Shown: positions 8,816 to 17,875, counted from the first letter of the stretch. The stretch: 64,000 nt of DNA from Paenibacillus paeoniae (GCF_003388735.1 NZ_QUBQ01000002.1:248001-312000); one strand, 5' to 3'. Notes: generated by a model from the letters alone, not told the origin. Numbers and translations: made by a program.

Positions 8816-9718
8816 TTACTCTTTCAATGAACCCACTAGCACGCCTTTGACGAAGAAGCGCTGCACAAACGGATACACAAGGATGATCGGCAGCGTTGCT
8901 ACCATCATCGTCGCCATCGTGAGCGACTTGGTGGTTACACTCTGCATGCGACTCATCGCATCGGCCGCTGCGGCGTTGCCTTTGGTCGCCATGGACAGCT
9001 GTTCTGTCATAATGTTGGAGTTCAATATTTGCTGAAGCATCGTCTGGATCGGGAACATCTCCGACTTATTGATGAATATCGTTGCTGTAAACCAATCGTT
9101 CCAGTGATACACCGCTGTGAACAGTGACAACGTTGCAATAACGGGCCCAGAAAGTGGTAGCACAATTCGGAAGTAAACACCGAACGTACTGCAGCCGTCT
9201 ATTCGAGCCGACTCCTCCAGTCCATTGGGCAAGCCCATAAAGAAGGTCCGGAAAATAATCATGTTGTAGACGCTGATAACTGTCGGGATCACCATAACCC
9301 AGAAGGTGTTCATAAGACCAAGCTCGCGATTGACGAGATAGAAGGGAATGAGTCCCCCGCTGAAATACATGGTAATAATAGCGAACACCATATAAAACTT
9401 TTTGAATAACACGCCTTTGACTGACATGCCGTAAGCGAATACTGACGTGAACAAAATGGATAGGAACGTGCCTGCCAAAGTTCGGAGAACCGAAACGTAG
9501 AAGGCCTGTACGATTCGTGTATCCTGAAAGACAATAGCGTAATTGTCGAACGTGAATTGTCTCGGCCAGAACGTAATGCCGCCCTTCGCCGTATCAAGCC
9601 CCAAATTAAAGGAGATGACCGCTGAGTTCCAGAATGGGTACAGCGTCAGGAAACCCAATATGACGAGAAAAATGTAGATGACGACATGCAGCGTCTTATC
9701 GCCTGTACTCAGCTTCAT
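8816..9718 (-). CDS. Carbohydrate ABC transporter permease (LplC/YtcP-like)
   Basis: A 300-residue integral membrane protein with about six membrane segments and the ABC permease EAA loop EESARIDGCSTFGVYF followed by RIVLPLSGP, which contacts the ATPase. The C-terminus YPFVQRFFVKGVLVGSLKE is typical of the LplC/YtcP group. It pairs with the permease at 9756-10721 (37-nt gap) to form the channel for the binding protein at 7076-8734. The ATG follows GTGAGG. Substrate specificity cannot be read from the permease. Confidence 0.94.
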   Translation of the reverse strand: MKLSTGDKTLHVVIYIFLVILGFLTLYPFWNSAVISFNLGLDTAKGGITFWPRQFTFDNYAIVFQDTRIVQAFYVSVLRTLAGTFLSILFTSVFAYGMSVKGVLFKKFYMVFAIITMYFSGGLIPFYLVNRELGLMNTFWVMVIPTVISVYNMIIFRTFFMGLPNGLEESARIDGCSTFGVYFRIVLPLSGPVIATLSLFTAVYHWNDWFTATIFINKSEMFPIQTMLQQILNSNIMTEQLSMATKGNAAAADAMSRMQSVTTKSLTMATMMVATLPIILVYPFVQRFFVKGVLVGSLKE

Positions 9719-9755
9719 GATGCCTCACCGCTTTTCCGAATAATCCGTTCGTGTC

Positions 9756-10721
9756 CTACCATAAGCTTGTGCCCGCCCTTCTGGCTAAGAAATTGGCCAG
9801 TGTCAGAAGTCCCACGCTAATCACTGCCTTGAATAATCCGACTGCTGCCGCATAAGAGAAGCGGTTATTGATAATGCCTACCCGGTAGGCGTAAGTATCG
9901 ATGACATCCGCCACATCTCTGAGCATGGCGCTGTTGCCAAGCAGAAGCAGATCGTCGAACCCGGCATTAAGCAAGCTGCCAATATTTAGAATCAGGAAGA
10001 TAATGATAACCGGCATAATAGATGGCAGCGTAATGAGAAAGATTTGTTTCAGCTTGCTCGCGCCGTCGATGGAGGCTGCTTCGTACATACTCTGATCAAC
10101 GCCGGCAATGGCTGCCAGGTAGACGATTGTCGCAAAGCCTACTTCCTTCCATACATTTGTCGTCACGATAATCGTCCAGAAGTATTCGGGCAGAGAAAGG
10201 AAATTGACAGGCTTGTCTATCAATCCCAGCTTGTCGAGCAAGATGTTCAAGCTCCCGTTGTCTACTGACAGTAAAGAAATGACGAAGCCCGATACAATGA
10301 CCCATGACAAGAAATGCGGCAGATAACTGATCGTCTGAATAACTCGCTTGAACACCATATTCCTGACTTCATTCAGCATTAGGGCAAGCAGAATCGGAGC
10401 AGGGAATCCGATGAACAGCTTCAGCAAGCTGATGACGATCGTATTGCGCATGACACGGAAGAAGTCCGGTGAGTTGAAAAAGGCTTCAAAATGCTTCATA
10501 CCCGCCCAGTCACTACCGAAAAAACCTTTGAACAAGCTATAATCCTGAAAAGCCATAAATACACCATACATCGGAAAATAATTGAATATTAAAATGAAAA
10601 TCAATGCCGGGAAAATCATAACCTGTACTTGCCACTGCATAATGAAGCGCTTCCATAAGGGCTTCTCCTTGTGGGAGACGGCAGCGCCCGTCGCCGCCGA
10701 AGTAATCGTTTCTCTTTGCAT
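9756..10721 (-). CDS. Sugar ABC transporter permease (LplB/YteP-like)
   Basis: First gene of the minus-strand operon; 321 residues. A cytoplasmic N-terminal tail of about 30 residues precedes the first membrane segment (MIFPALIFILIFNYFPMYG, a hallmark of LplB/YteP permeases). The EAA loop reads YEAASIDGASKLKQIF then LITLPSIMP. It forms a heterodimer with the permease at 8816-9718. GGGAGG lies upstream of the ATG. The upstream region (10722-10850) carries a TATAAT-like -10 and a pair of direct repeats that could be bound by the operon's regulator. Confidence 0.94.
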   Translation of the reverse strand: MQRETITSAATGAAVSHKEKPLWKRFIMQWQVQVMIFPALIFILIFNYFPMYGVFMAFQDYSLFKGFFGSDWAGMKHFEAFFNSPDFFRVMRNTIVISLLKLFIGFPAPILLALMLNEVRNMVFKRVIQTISYLPHFLSWVIVSGFVISLLSVDNGSLNILLDKLGLIDKPVNFLSLPEYFWTIIVTTNVWKEVGFATIVYLAAIAGVDQSMYEAASIDGASKLKQIFLITLPSIMPVIIIFLILNIGSLLNAGFDDLLLLGNSAMLRDVADVIDTYAYRVGIINNRFSYAAAVGLFKAVISVGLLTLANFLARRAGTSLW

Positions 10722-10756
10722 CCTGCACTTCCTCCCGCCACCACTAATTTAACTTC

Positions 10757-10762
10757 ATTATA
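10757..10762 (-). promoter_or_regulatory. Candidate -10 box for the 10721-3638 operon
   Basis: On the minus strand the sequence reads TATAAT, 35 nt before the permease start. No convincing TTGACA-like -35 lies 16-18 nt further upstream, which suits a promoter that needs an activator. Direct repeats CGTTGAAA/CGTTGATA (10794-10820, 20-bp period) lie close to the position expected for an AraC-type activator. Confidence 0.45.
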
Positions 10763-10845
10763 AGAGGACGAAAAGGGCGAAACTACTCCCGGTTTCAACG
10801 AAAAGTATCGTATATCAACGCTGACGCATATTTTTTCAATAGAAT

Positions 10846-10888
10846 GAAAAAATGGCATTAAATTGTTGGATAACAATTTAATGCCATT
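10846..10888 (-). terminator. Rho-independent terminator of the 14112-10938 transport operon
   Basis: Perfect 17-bp stem (10851-10867 with 10872-10888) and the 4-nt loop GGAT; on the minus strand a TTTTT run follows directly. It lies 50 nt after the stop codon of the permease at 10938, so it closes that operon and insulates the next one downstream. Confidence 0.9.
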
Positions 10889-10937
10889 CAGTACCTCAAT
10901 CCATATAGAACGTATTATTTCACTACCAGAGCAGTTA

Positions 10938-11756
10938 CTACCCCTTCACTGCACCTGCTGTAATGCCGCGCGACATCTGCTCTGTGAACATCAGATAGAT
11001 AATGACAGTTGGCAAAGCAATCATCGTCATAACGGCGAACTGCGCGCCGTAGTTGGATGAATATTGCCCGGCAAACTTCATGATGGAGAATGGAAGCGTC
11101 TTGAACTTCTCCGAGGTCAGGAACGTATTGGCCATGATGAATTCATTCCACCAGCTGATAAAATTCATAATGCAAGCTGTCGCCAAGGCAGGCTTGGTCA
11201 TCGGTAAAATAATGCGGAAGATCACCCCATAGACGGAGCAACCGTCCATAACAGCCGATTCTTCGATACTCTTCGGTATCGTCACCAGGAAGCCTGAAAT
11301 AATGAGCATGCTGATGGGAAGAGAAAACGCGATATACGGCAAAATCAGCGACAATGGATTGTCCAGAAGATCGAGCCAATTAAACAAAATGAAGTTCGGC
11401 AGCAGCGTCGCATGGATCGGAACGATCATGCCTAGCATGATGAATGCCATCGTCACTCCCCGAAGTCTCCACTCCATCCTAGTAAACGCATAACTAAGCA
11501 TAAGAGACAAGACGGCTGCCACCAAGATGGCTGCGGTCGTAATAAATGCGCTGTTCCATAGAAACTTCGGCACGCTGCCGTAAGTGAATGCATTGATATA
11601 GTTGGACCATTCCAGCTTCTCCGGCCACTTCAGAATGCTGCTGCCGAAGAAGTCTCCGCTCTTCAGAAACGAATAGTTGATCAGCCAGATAAGCGGAAAA
11701 AGCTGAAGCAAGGCGACAATCCATAGCAACGTGTGCAATGTTATTTTTCTCACCAT
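10938..11756 (-). CDS. Carbohydrate ABC transporter permease (MalG type, CUT1)
   Basis: A 272-residue membrane protein with about six membrane segments. The EAA loop is EESAVMDGCSVYGVIF followed by RIILPMTKP, and the C-terminus MFTEQMSRGITAGAVKG is typical of MalG-like CUT1 permeases. It is the last gene of a binding protein-permease-permease operon, with 17 nt to the partner permease at 11774-12658 and a strong terminator just after it. GAGAGGAGA precedes the ATG. The ATPase is not in the window. Confidence 0.94.
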   Translation of the reverse strand: MVRKITLHTLLWIVALLQLFPLIWLINYSFLKSGDFFGSSILKWPEKLEWSNYINAFTYGSVPKFLWNSAFITTAAILVAAVLSLMLSYAFTRMEWRLRGVTMAFIMLGMIVPIHATLLPNFILFNWLDLLDNPLSLILPYIAFSLPISMLIISGFLVTIPKSIEESAVMDGCSVYGVIFRIILPMTKPALATACIMNFISWWNEFIMANTFLTSEKFKTLPFSIMKFAGQYSSNYGAQFAVMTMIALPTVIIYLMFTEQMSRGITAGAVKG

Positions 11757-11773
11757 GGTTACGGTCTCCTCTC

Positions 11774-12658
11774 TTAAAATTCGCCTACGTCTTTTTTGAA
11801 TGCACGGTTCATGATGACAGTAATAATGAGACAGACGATGACGAATATAACCGAGATCGCATTGCCGTAGCCGTACAGAGATGACGTGAATGCCGTCTTG
11901 TAGAGATAGTTGCCGATGAATTGCGTCGTATTAATGGGTCCTCCGTTCGTCATGAGGAAGATCGTCTCCATCTGCTTCAGACAGGCCGTTACCGCAATGA
12001 CGACAGCTACACGCACCATAGGCGTCAGCAGCGGAATAACCACTTTCGTATAGAGCTTGACTCGGCCCGCGCCGTCCAGCTCAGCCGCCTCATAGAGATC
12101 CTTCGGAATGCCTTGAAGTCCAGCATAATAGAGCAAGAGCGCATAGCCGAAGCCCTGCCACATAATAACGAAGATGACACACCAGATTGCAATGCTAGGA
12201 TCGCCAAGCCAATCTTGTTTCCAGCTCTCCAGCCCGACAGCGGTCAGAAATTTGTTCAGCACCCCATAGTTGGGATGGAATACGCTGACCCACATCTTGG
12301 ACGTGACGACAATGGAAATGACGGCCGGTATAAAGAAGATCGTGCGAAACAGCTTCTCGAATCTGCCTGCGTTCGTCACTAGAATCGAGAACAGCAAGGC
12401 AATAGGATGCTGGAGCAGCAAGGTCGCCGCCAATAGCAGCAGAGCGTTCATAAGCGACCGCCAGAATACAGGGTCGTTGAACAAAATCTTCATATAATTA
12501 TCAAGGCCTACGAACTGGTAAGAGCCAATCCCCCGCCAATCCGTCATGCCGTAATAGGCGCTCATCATAATTGGAAAACATACCATGAACAAAAACAGGA
12601 ATAGTCCCGGCGCGACCAGCGCGAAGATTGTTCTTCGGTTACTTAGCAGCTTATGCAT
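11774..12658 (-). CDS. Sugar ABC transporter permease (MalF type, CUT1)
   Basis: A 294-residue membrane protein with an early membrane segment (LVAPGLFLFLFMVCFPIMMS) and the EAA loop YEAAELDGAGRVKLYT then KVVIPLLTP. The motif TNGGPINTTQFIGNYLY near the C-terminus is characteristic of MalF/LacF-type CUT1 permeases. It partners the permease at 10938-11756. A GGAGAGA ribosome site precedes the ATG. A hairpin terminator lies between this gene and the binding-protein gene upstream, so expression is probably lower than that of the binding protein. Confidence 0.94.
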   Translation of the reverse strand: MHKLLSNRRTIFALVAPGLFLFLFMVCFPIMMSAYYGMTDWRGIGSYQFVGLDNYMKILFNDPVFWRSLMNALLLLAATLLLQHPIALLFSILVTNAGRFEKLFRTIFFIPAVISIVVTSKMWVSVFHPNYGVLNKFLTAVGLESWKQDWLGDPSIAIWCVIFVIMWQGFGYALLLYYAGLQGIPKDLYEAAELDGAGRVKLYTKVVIPLLTPMVRVAVVIAVTACLKQMETIFLMTNGGPINTTQFIGNYLYKTAFTSSLYGYGNAISVIFVIVCLIITVIMNRAFKKDVGEF

Positions 12659-12712
12659 CGTTCTCTCCGCCTCCCGGCTTTGCTTTTCTTTGCTTGTGCC
12701 TTGATGTTTTTG

Positions 12713-12749
12713 AAAAACGGGAGCAGCGAAAGGATTTTCACTGCTCCCG
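12713..12749 (-). terminator. Intra-operon hairpin terminator after binding-protein gene
   Basis: Stem CGGGAGCAG (12718-12726) with CTGCTCCCG (12741-12749), 9 bp, followed on the minus strand by a TTTTT run. It sits between the binding-protein stop codon (12766) and the first permease start (12658). This fits partial termination giving an excess of binding protein over permeases. Confidence 0.85.
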
Positions 12750-12765
12750 GTTGCTTCACTTTACG

Positions 12766-14112
12766 TTATGGCAGTAGTGCAACCGCTGCATCAAGCTCTT
12801 TCAAGAAGTCTTCAGGAGAAATCGACTTGCCGAACAGCTTTTGGTGCGCATCCATCACTTTTGTTTTGTACTCATCCGTACCCAGATCGTGGAAAGGGGT
12901 ATTGGATGCAGAAGTCGTGGAACCAAATACGTCTACCAATCCTTTTTGCAGAGCAGACTCTTCGCCAGTCAGGAACTCATCGAACTTCTGTGCAGGCGTG
13001 CCGGAGCCAGTCTGCCACAGCTGCTTCGCCCAGTTCTCAGGCTTGAAGAAGTATTGCATGAATTTAACCGCTTCTTCCGGATGCTTCGTGCTCTTCGAGA
13101 TGGAGTAGCCGCCGCCGAACCATGCCGCCAGGTCGCTTGCTTTGCCTTTGTCGGATGTCGGGTAGGAGATTGCGCCTACATTGTCGCGGAATTCAGCTGG
13201 GAAGTTCTCGTCAGTCGCAAGCCCTGCTTCCCAGTTGCCCATGATATACATAGCCGCTTGTCCTTGACCGAACAGGTTGCGGGAAGTGCCGTAGTCTGCT
13301 GTCAGGAAGCCGTCTGCGAAAGCTTTGACATCCGCCAGATCAAGAATCGATTGCGCAGCAGCCAGGAAGTCCGCATCGCCGGAGAACGTGCCTTCGCCGT
13401 TCAGAACCGCGTCTACTTTATTGAAGTCGCCGCTAGTACGCTGTTGTGCATATTCGAACCAGATCGGAAGGGACCAGCCTTCCATCGCATTGGTCGTAAT
13501 CGGGTTAATGCCCTTAGCACGGAATTGCTTGGATACTTCAACGAGATCGGATACAGTAGTCGGTACGGAAATGCCATTGTCGTCGAACATTTTTTTGTTA
13601 TAGTAAAGCACCAGGAAGTCAGTATTGCGCGGCAGGCCATACAGCTTGCCATCTTGCGAGAAGCCGTCTGTCGATCCGGCGATGAAACCGCTGGATTCGA
13701 AATCAGCCGAGTTCAGCTCAAGCAGAAGTCCGCTGTCGATAAGCGGCTTAATGAAGGAAGGCTGGCCCCATGACTGCATGATATCAGGCAGTGATTCCGT
13801 CGAGGCATATACTTTCGCCTTTGCTTTGTAAGGCTCATCTTGCAGTGCTTCTACTTCAATCTTGACATTCGGATTTTCTTGCATATAGGAGTCGATAATG
13901 GCTTGCTCGATCTTGCCCATGCCGTTGGAACGGTCAGCAAGCGCCGAGAAGAACTTCAGCGTGATCTGTTCTAGAGTCTCATTATTTTCGGACGGTGTTG
14001 ATTCAGGTGCTTTTGTAGCCCCTTCCGTCCCATTGTTTGTAGTTTTGTTGCCGCATGCCGCCATTGTAAAAACAAGAATAATAGCTGCACAGATCGTAAG
14101 CCATTTTTTCAT
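12766..14112 (-). CDS. Extracellular solute-binding lipoprotein, family 1 (sugar ABC transporter)
   Basis: A 448-residue lipoprotein. I place the start at 14112 because AAGGTGGGG lies just upstream; an in-frame ATG 90 nt earlier has no such site. The signal sequence MKKWLTICAAIILVFTMAACG has its acylated Cys in the AAC box. The body shows family 1 binding-protein features, such as KLYGLPRNTDFLVLYYNKKMF and FGQGQAAMYIMGNWEAG. It is the first gene of the operon with the MalF/MalG permeases at 11774 and 10938, and divergent from the kinase/regulator pair at 14372-17816 that probably controls it. The substrate is likely an oligosaccharide. Confidence 0.93.
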   Translation of the reverse strand: MKKWLTICAAIILVFTMAACGNKTTNNGTEGATKAPESTPSENNETLEQITLKFFSALADRSNGMGKIEQAIIDSYMQENPNVKIEVEALQDEPYKAKAKVYASTESLPDIMQSWGQPSFIKPLIDSGLLLELNSADFESSGFIAGSTDGFSQDGKLYGLPRNTDFLVLYYNKKMFDDNGISVPTTVSDLVEVSKQFRAKGINPITTNAMEGWSLPIWFEYAQQRTSGDFNKVDAVLNGEGTFSGDADFLAAAQSILDLADVKAFADGFLTADYGTSRNLFGQGQAAMYIMGNWEAGLATDENFPAEFRDNVGAISYPTSDKGKASDLAAWFGGGYSISKSTKHPEEAVKFMQYFFKPENWAKQLWQTGSGTPAQKFDEFLTGEESALQKGLVDVFGSTTSASNTPFHDLGTDEYKTKVMDAHQKLFGKSISPEDFLKELDAAVALLP

Positions 14113-14164
14113 GGATACCCCACCTTTTCTAATGTTGAACAAGTCGCTGTCCTGTTCTGCCCTC

Positions 14165-14170
14165 ATTATA
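14165..14170 (-). promoter_or_regulatory. Candidate -10 box of the binding-protein operon
   Basis: On the minus strand the sequence reads TATAAT within GAGCTATAATGAG, 53 nt before the ATG at 14112. The -35 position is poor (ATTTTT at 17 nt). Direct repeats TGCTTCAT at 14195-14202 and 14216-14223, 21 bp apart, lie immediately upstream. Confidence 0.45.
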
Positions 14171-14193
14171 GCTCGAAAGAATTCGACAAAAAT

Positions 14194-14223
14194 ATGCTTC
14201 ATATTTTAGAAGAAGTGCTTCAT
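14194..14223. promoter_or_regulatory. Candidate response-regulator site: direct repeats 21 bp apart
   Basis: TGCTTCAT occurs twice (14195-14202 and 14216-14223), each followed by a T-rich stretch, at two helical turns. It lies in the divergent intergenic region between the transport operon and its kinase/regulator genes. AraC-type response regulators commonly bind direct repeats with this geometry. Assignment is inference. Confidence 0.4.
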
Positions 14224-14371
14224 TTTTTTGATCATAAGAGAAAATATGCCCCTGGTCATCCAATTCTTGCTATACTGATTGTACGAAATGTCCAATAGCT
14301 GGCGTCTGCCATACAAGGCCGCTGCCTAAGAAATTCGTTCTTCTTATTATGATGACAGCAGGTGATCCGGC

Positions 14372-16189
14372 ATGAGCAAGTTCGCTCCTTTCTTTCGCAA
14401 TATGCCCCTGCAGCGGAAGCTGCTGGCACTCGTCGTTCCGCTGTTAATCGTAACGGTCGGCATAACGGGGCTATATTCCTATTCCATCGCATCCCGTGAA
14501 GTCGTAGACAAAATTCGCCAAGCTCAGCTGAACATGGCTGTGAAGACCAAAGACCAACTCGACCACTTTGCCCAAAATTCCGTCAGCTTCACGAACTATC
14601 TCTTCCTGAACGCATCCGTTCAGGAGATGGTATTAAACGGAGACTCGCCCTACCGGCGTGATCTGGTGTTCAAAAGCTTGCTGCCGCTCATGGTAACGGG
14701 TGAGACGATTCAGTCGCTCATTCTGTATGCAGTGAAAAACGAAAGCTCGGCAAGCAACCCCTTCGTCATTACACAGACCGGAATTGCAAGCGCTATCAGT
14801 TATGATCGTTTCAAGGAAACACCCTATTACGAGAGGGTTCGTTCCTCACCTGGCAACCAGCTCTGGGATATGCTTCGCCCCGAGGATAATGTGCTTCCGG
14901 GCGATTATCACCATAAGCTCGTATTTATCAAACAGTACAAAAACTACCGCTATCAGCCAAGCGGGCTTCTGGTCGTCGGTATGGACGCCGACAAGCTCAG
15001 CCGCAACCTGTTCCACGAAGCCAAGGACGCGACCCAATTCATCATGAACGATGAAGGCACGGTACTCGCCGCCACCAATGTAGCGTGGATCGGCTTATCT
15101 GTCAACGAGCTGCCCATTTATCCGCTTGAGGGAGCGACGGAATCGGCCACGCCTGCGGAGACACTGGATAAGCTAAAGCAGCGAGAGGACTTAATCGTCT
15201 CGGATGCTGTCTCCACTATTACAGGTTGGCATTCCGTCGTCATACAGGATCGCAGCAAGCTGGTCGCCGAGCTGAAGAACATCGGCTCCGCCACCATTTC
15301 CATCACGATTGCCGTCTGCTTCATTGCCATTTTCTTGTCCTGGATCATCGCTAACATTATTACGAATCCCATGAAAAAGCTGATGCATTCCATGAAAGCA
15401 TTGCAGATCGGCGACTTCTCGCAACGGGTTGATATTGAGGGCAACGACGAATTCGGACGACTGGGCTATCTGTACAATTCCATGGTCGGGCGGATCAAAG
15501 CGTTGATTGATGACGTCTATGCATCCAGCTTAAAGCAGCGGGAAGCCGAGCTTAAGGCGCTGCAATCCCAGATTAACCCGCATTTCTTGTACAACACATT
15601 GAATATGATTAATTGGAGCGCCTTGCAGAAGGGCGATAAGGAAATATCCGAGATGGTCGTCTCGCTCTCCCAGGTGTTCCGTCTCAGCTTGAACAGCGGC
15701 AACGAATTTGTCGAGCTGGAGCAGGAGGTAGAGTTGGTGCGACACTACTTGTTCCTACAGAAAAAACGTTATCCTGCTCGATTATATTTTGAAATTGAGA
15801 TGGAGCCGTCGCTGAAGCACTTCCGCATGCCGAAGCTATTGCTCCAGCCGCTGGTAGAAAATGCGATCATCTATTCCATTGAGCAGGCGGAGGGCACAGG
15901 CAATATCTTTATCCGGGCAAGCCGTGAAGAGGGATGGATCGTGCTTGAGGTCACCGACAACGGTCCCGGCATGCCCAACGAGTTGGTTCAACGCCTGAAC
16001 GCCTCTGGCGCTCCGTTATCCGCCAAGCTGCAAAGCGATGGATCAAAATCCGGGATGGCGATCGCCAATATTCGGGAGAGGCTGGCCCTGTTCTATAAGG
16101 AAGCCGTCTTCGAGATTGAGAGCAGGGAAGGCATTGGCACCCGCATTCAAGTACGAATCAAAGAGGGGGATTCAGGTCATGACGCTTAA
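14372..16189 (+). CDS. YesM-type sensor histidine kinase
   Basis: A 605-residue kinase, divergent from the ABC operon at 14112. Membrane segments at about 15-37 and 307-330 enclose an extracellular dCache-like sensing domain. HAMP (about 330-385) follows, then the phospho-acceptor His404 in QINPHFLYNTL, then an HATPase domain with LLLQPLVENAIIYS and VTDNGPGMP. The stop codon overlaps the start of the regulator gene by 11 nt, so the pair is translationally coupled. A TATACT -10-like box lies about 95 nt upstream. It should control the neighbouring binding protein and permeases; the ligand is unknown. Confidence 0.95.
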   Translation: MSKFAPFFRNMPLQRKLLALVVPLLIVTVGITGLYSYSIASREVVDKIRQAQLNMAVKTKDQLDHFAQNSVSFTNYLFLNASVQEMVLNGDSPYRRDLVFKSLLPLMVTGETIQSLILYAVKNESSASNPFVITQTGIASAISYDRFKETPYYERVRSSPGNQLWDMLRPEDNVLPGDYHHKLVFIKQYKNYRYQPSGLLVVGMDADKLSRNLFHEAKDATQFIMNDEGTVLAATNVAWIGLSVNELPIYPLEGATESATPAETLDKLKQREDLIVSDAVSTITGWHSVVIQDRSKLVAELKNIGSATISITIAVCFIAIFLSWIIANIITNPMKKLMHSMKALQIGDFSQRVDIEGNDEFGRLGYLYNSMVGRIKALIDDVYASSLKQREAELKALQSQINPHFLYNTLNMINWSALQKGDKEISEMVVSLSQVFRLSLNSGNEFVELEQEVELVRHYLFLQKKRYPARLYFEIEMEPSLKHFRMPKLLLQPLVENAIIYSIEQAEGTGNIFIRASREEGWIVLEVTDNGPGMPNELVQRLNASGAPLSAKLQSDGSKSGMAIANIRERLALFYKEAVFEIESREGIGTRIQVRIKEGDSGHDA

Positions 16190-17816
16190 AATGATCGTTG
16201 CCGAGGACGAGCAATTTTTCCGCGAGGGCATTGTCGGCTCTATCGATTGGAAATTATACGATATTGAGATAGTCGGTGAAGCTGAGAACGGGCGCCAGGC
16301 ACTCGACTTGATGCACGAAGCTGGCGCCGACCTGCTTCTGACCGATATTCGGATGCCCTTTATGAACGGGCTTGACCTCATAAGAGCCGCCCAAGATGCA
16401 GGCATGTCCTTCCACTCCATATTGCTGACCGGCTATAATGAATTCGACTACGCGAAGGAAGCGATCTCCCTTGGTGTATCCGACTATTTGCTAAAGCCAT
16501 GCATGCCGCATGATATCCTGCGCGTCGTGCTGGATGTGAAGAAGAAGATTGAGACAGCCGAGCACAAAGGCCGTATGCTCTCTGAGCTGAGCCGTACTTG
16601 GAATCGCAGCATCCAGCTGCTGAAGAACGGGATATTGTCCCAATGGATTCAACAGCCGCTTATGCCGCTGGAGGAACGAACCGTCTCCATGCGCGAGCTC
16701 AACCTGTCGCTTCAGCCTGAGCCTATCATCGTCGGCCGAATTGAGATAGACGCCGGAGAGAAAGGCACCGGCATTCGAAGCAACCGGGATTTGGAGCTAA
16801 TGCGCTATGCTATTCTCAACATTACGGACGAGACGCTTCATCCCCAGTTCGGCGGAAAGCTTGAAGTATTCCGGCACGGCGACGAATTGCTCTGGATGGC
16901 GAATGGATCAAGCAATCATTCGGACGCCTTCTATCTGGAGGGATTGCGGCTGCTGAAGCAAAATCTGGAGAGTTATCTCAATCTGACAGTCAGCATATCA
17001 CTCAGTTCCGTCCAGCCGTCCGTCAACGATGCCAAAGCAGCCTACGAGGAAGCCAGCAAGGCGATGGAGGCTCGCTTCTATCAAGGAAAGGGCGGCATCT
17101 TTCTCTTCACCGATCTGAAGAGCGAACGTACGGGAGAGCTGTCCATTATGGAGGACCCCTTCCTCGAGCGAATCGAGAAGGAGCTGCTTTCTCATTTGCA
17201 GGTAAGCCAGTACGGCGGAGCCGTGGATGCGATTGACGCGGGCATCGCCTATCTGAAGGAAAGAACTACTTATTCTCGCCCCGAAATTATATGGCGTGTA
17301 AGCGGTATTGTCATGGAGTTGCAGCGCATTGTGAAGGAGCGCCTCGCCGGGACGATTGAATGGCATAACCATCCCATCAACTGGATCGAAAGTGTGCCCA
17401 ATATGGAAACGCTGGACGACTGCTCCGTTATTTTGCAGAAGATCGTGCAGAACATCGCGCAGACCTCCTCCAATCAAAAACAACTGCATCGCACCGTACA
17501 GGCTACGCTGGAGCTGATTAAAACCAAGTATGATACCAATTTGACGCTGGAGCTTGCGGCCAAAGAAACCTTCGTCAGTAACTCCTACCTAAGCTCCTTG
17601 TTCAAGCAAGAGCTTGGCGTCAACTTCCTCGATTACTTGCATCAGTATCGGGTTGAACGCGCCAAGGAGCTGCTGCGGCAGCATTACAAAATCTATGCGG
17701 TCGCCAAGCTCGTCGGCTACGGAGAAGAGCGGCATTTCAGCTCCACCTTCAAGAAGTGGACCGGGATGACGCCAAGCCAATACCAGAAAGGAAACGCACA
17801 AGAGGGCAGCCCATAG
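16179..17816 (+). CDS. YesN-type response regulator, REC plus AraC DNA-binding domain
   Basis: A 545-residue regulator. I place the start at 16179, where MTLKMIVAEDEQFFREG begins the receiver domain, because AGAGGGGGA lies 8 nt upstream; the reading frame is open far upstream but out of context. Phospho-acceptor Asp56 is in LLLTDIRMP. The C-terminal AraC region (about 440-540) includes LELAAKETFVSNSYLSSLFK and GYGEERHFSSTFKKWTGMTP. It is coupled to the upstream kinase by an 11-nt overlap. It probably activates the divergent ABC operon. Confidence 0.95.
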   Translation: MTLKMIVAEDEQFFREGIVGSIDWKLYDIEIVGEAENGRQALDLMHEAGADLLLTDIRMPFMNGLDLIRAAQDAGMSFHSILLTGYNEFDYAKEAISLGVSDYLLKPCMPHDILRVVLDVKKKIETAEHKGRMLSELSRTWNRSIQLLKNGILSQWIQQPLMPLEERTVSMRELNLSLQPEPIIVGRIEIDAGEKGTGIRSNRDLELMRYAILNITDETLHPQFGGKLEVFRHGDELLWMANGSSNHSDAFYLEGLRLLKQNLESYLNLTVSISLSSVQPSVNDAKAAYEEASKAMEARFYQGKGGIFLFTDLKSERTGELSIMEDPFLERIEKELLSHLQVSQYGGAVDAIDAGIAYLKERTTYSRPEIIWRVSGIVMELQRIVKERLAGTIEWHNHPINWIESVPNMETLDDCSVILQKIVQNIAQTSSNQKQLHRTVQATLELIKTKYDTNLTLELAAKETFVSNSYLSSLFKQELGVNFLDYLHQYRVERAKELLRQHYKIYAVAKLVGYGEERHFSSTFKKWTGMTPSQYQKGNAQEGSP

Positions 17817-17831
17817 GCTGCCCTCTTGTGC
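17796..17831. terminator. Hairpin between convergent genes, possible bidirectional terminator
   Basis: Perfect 16-bp stem (17796-17811 with 17816-17831) and a CATA loop; it overlaps the regulator's stop codon. A second small stem CGGCAA/TTGCCG follows (17831-17847). Neither strand has a clear T-run, so termination efficiency is uncertain. The genes at 16179 (+) and 17876 (-) converge here. Confidence 0.55.
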
Positions 17832-17875
17832 GGCAATGATGTTGCCGTCGTATTGGATAACAACTGCTTATTCGT

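Noticed and set aside
12841..13773. Long + strand open frame (310 codons) opposite the binding-protein gene
   Set aside because: Antisense to a gene with a lipobox and family features, and no start signal of its own.
16038..16178. Upstream extension of the response regulator at 16179
   Set aside because: The extra 47 residues overlap the kinase gene in another frame, and the receiver domain starts at 16179 with a ribosome site.
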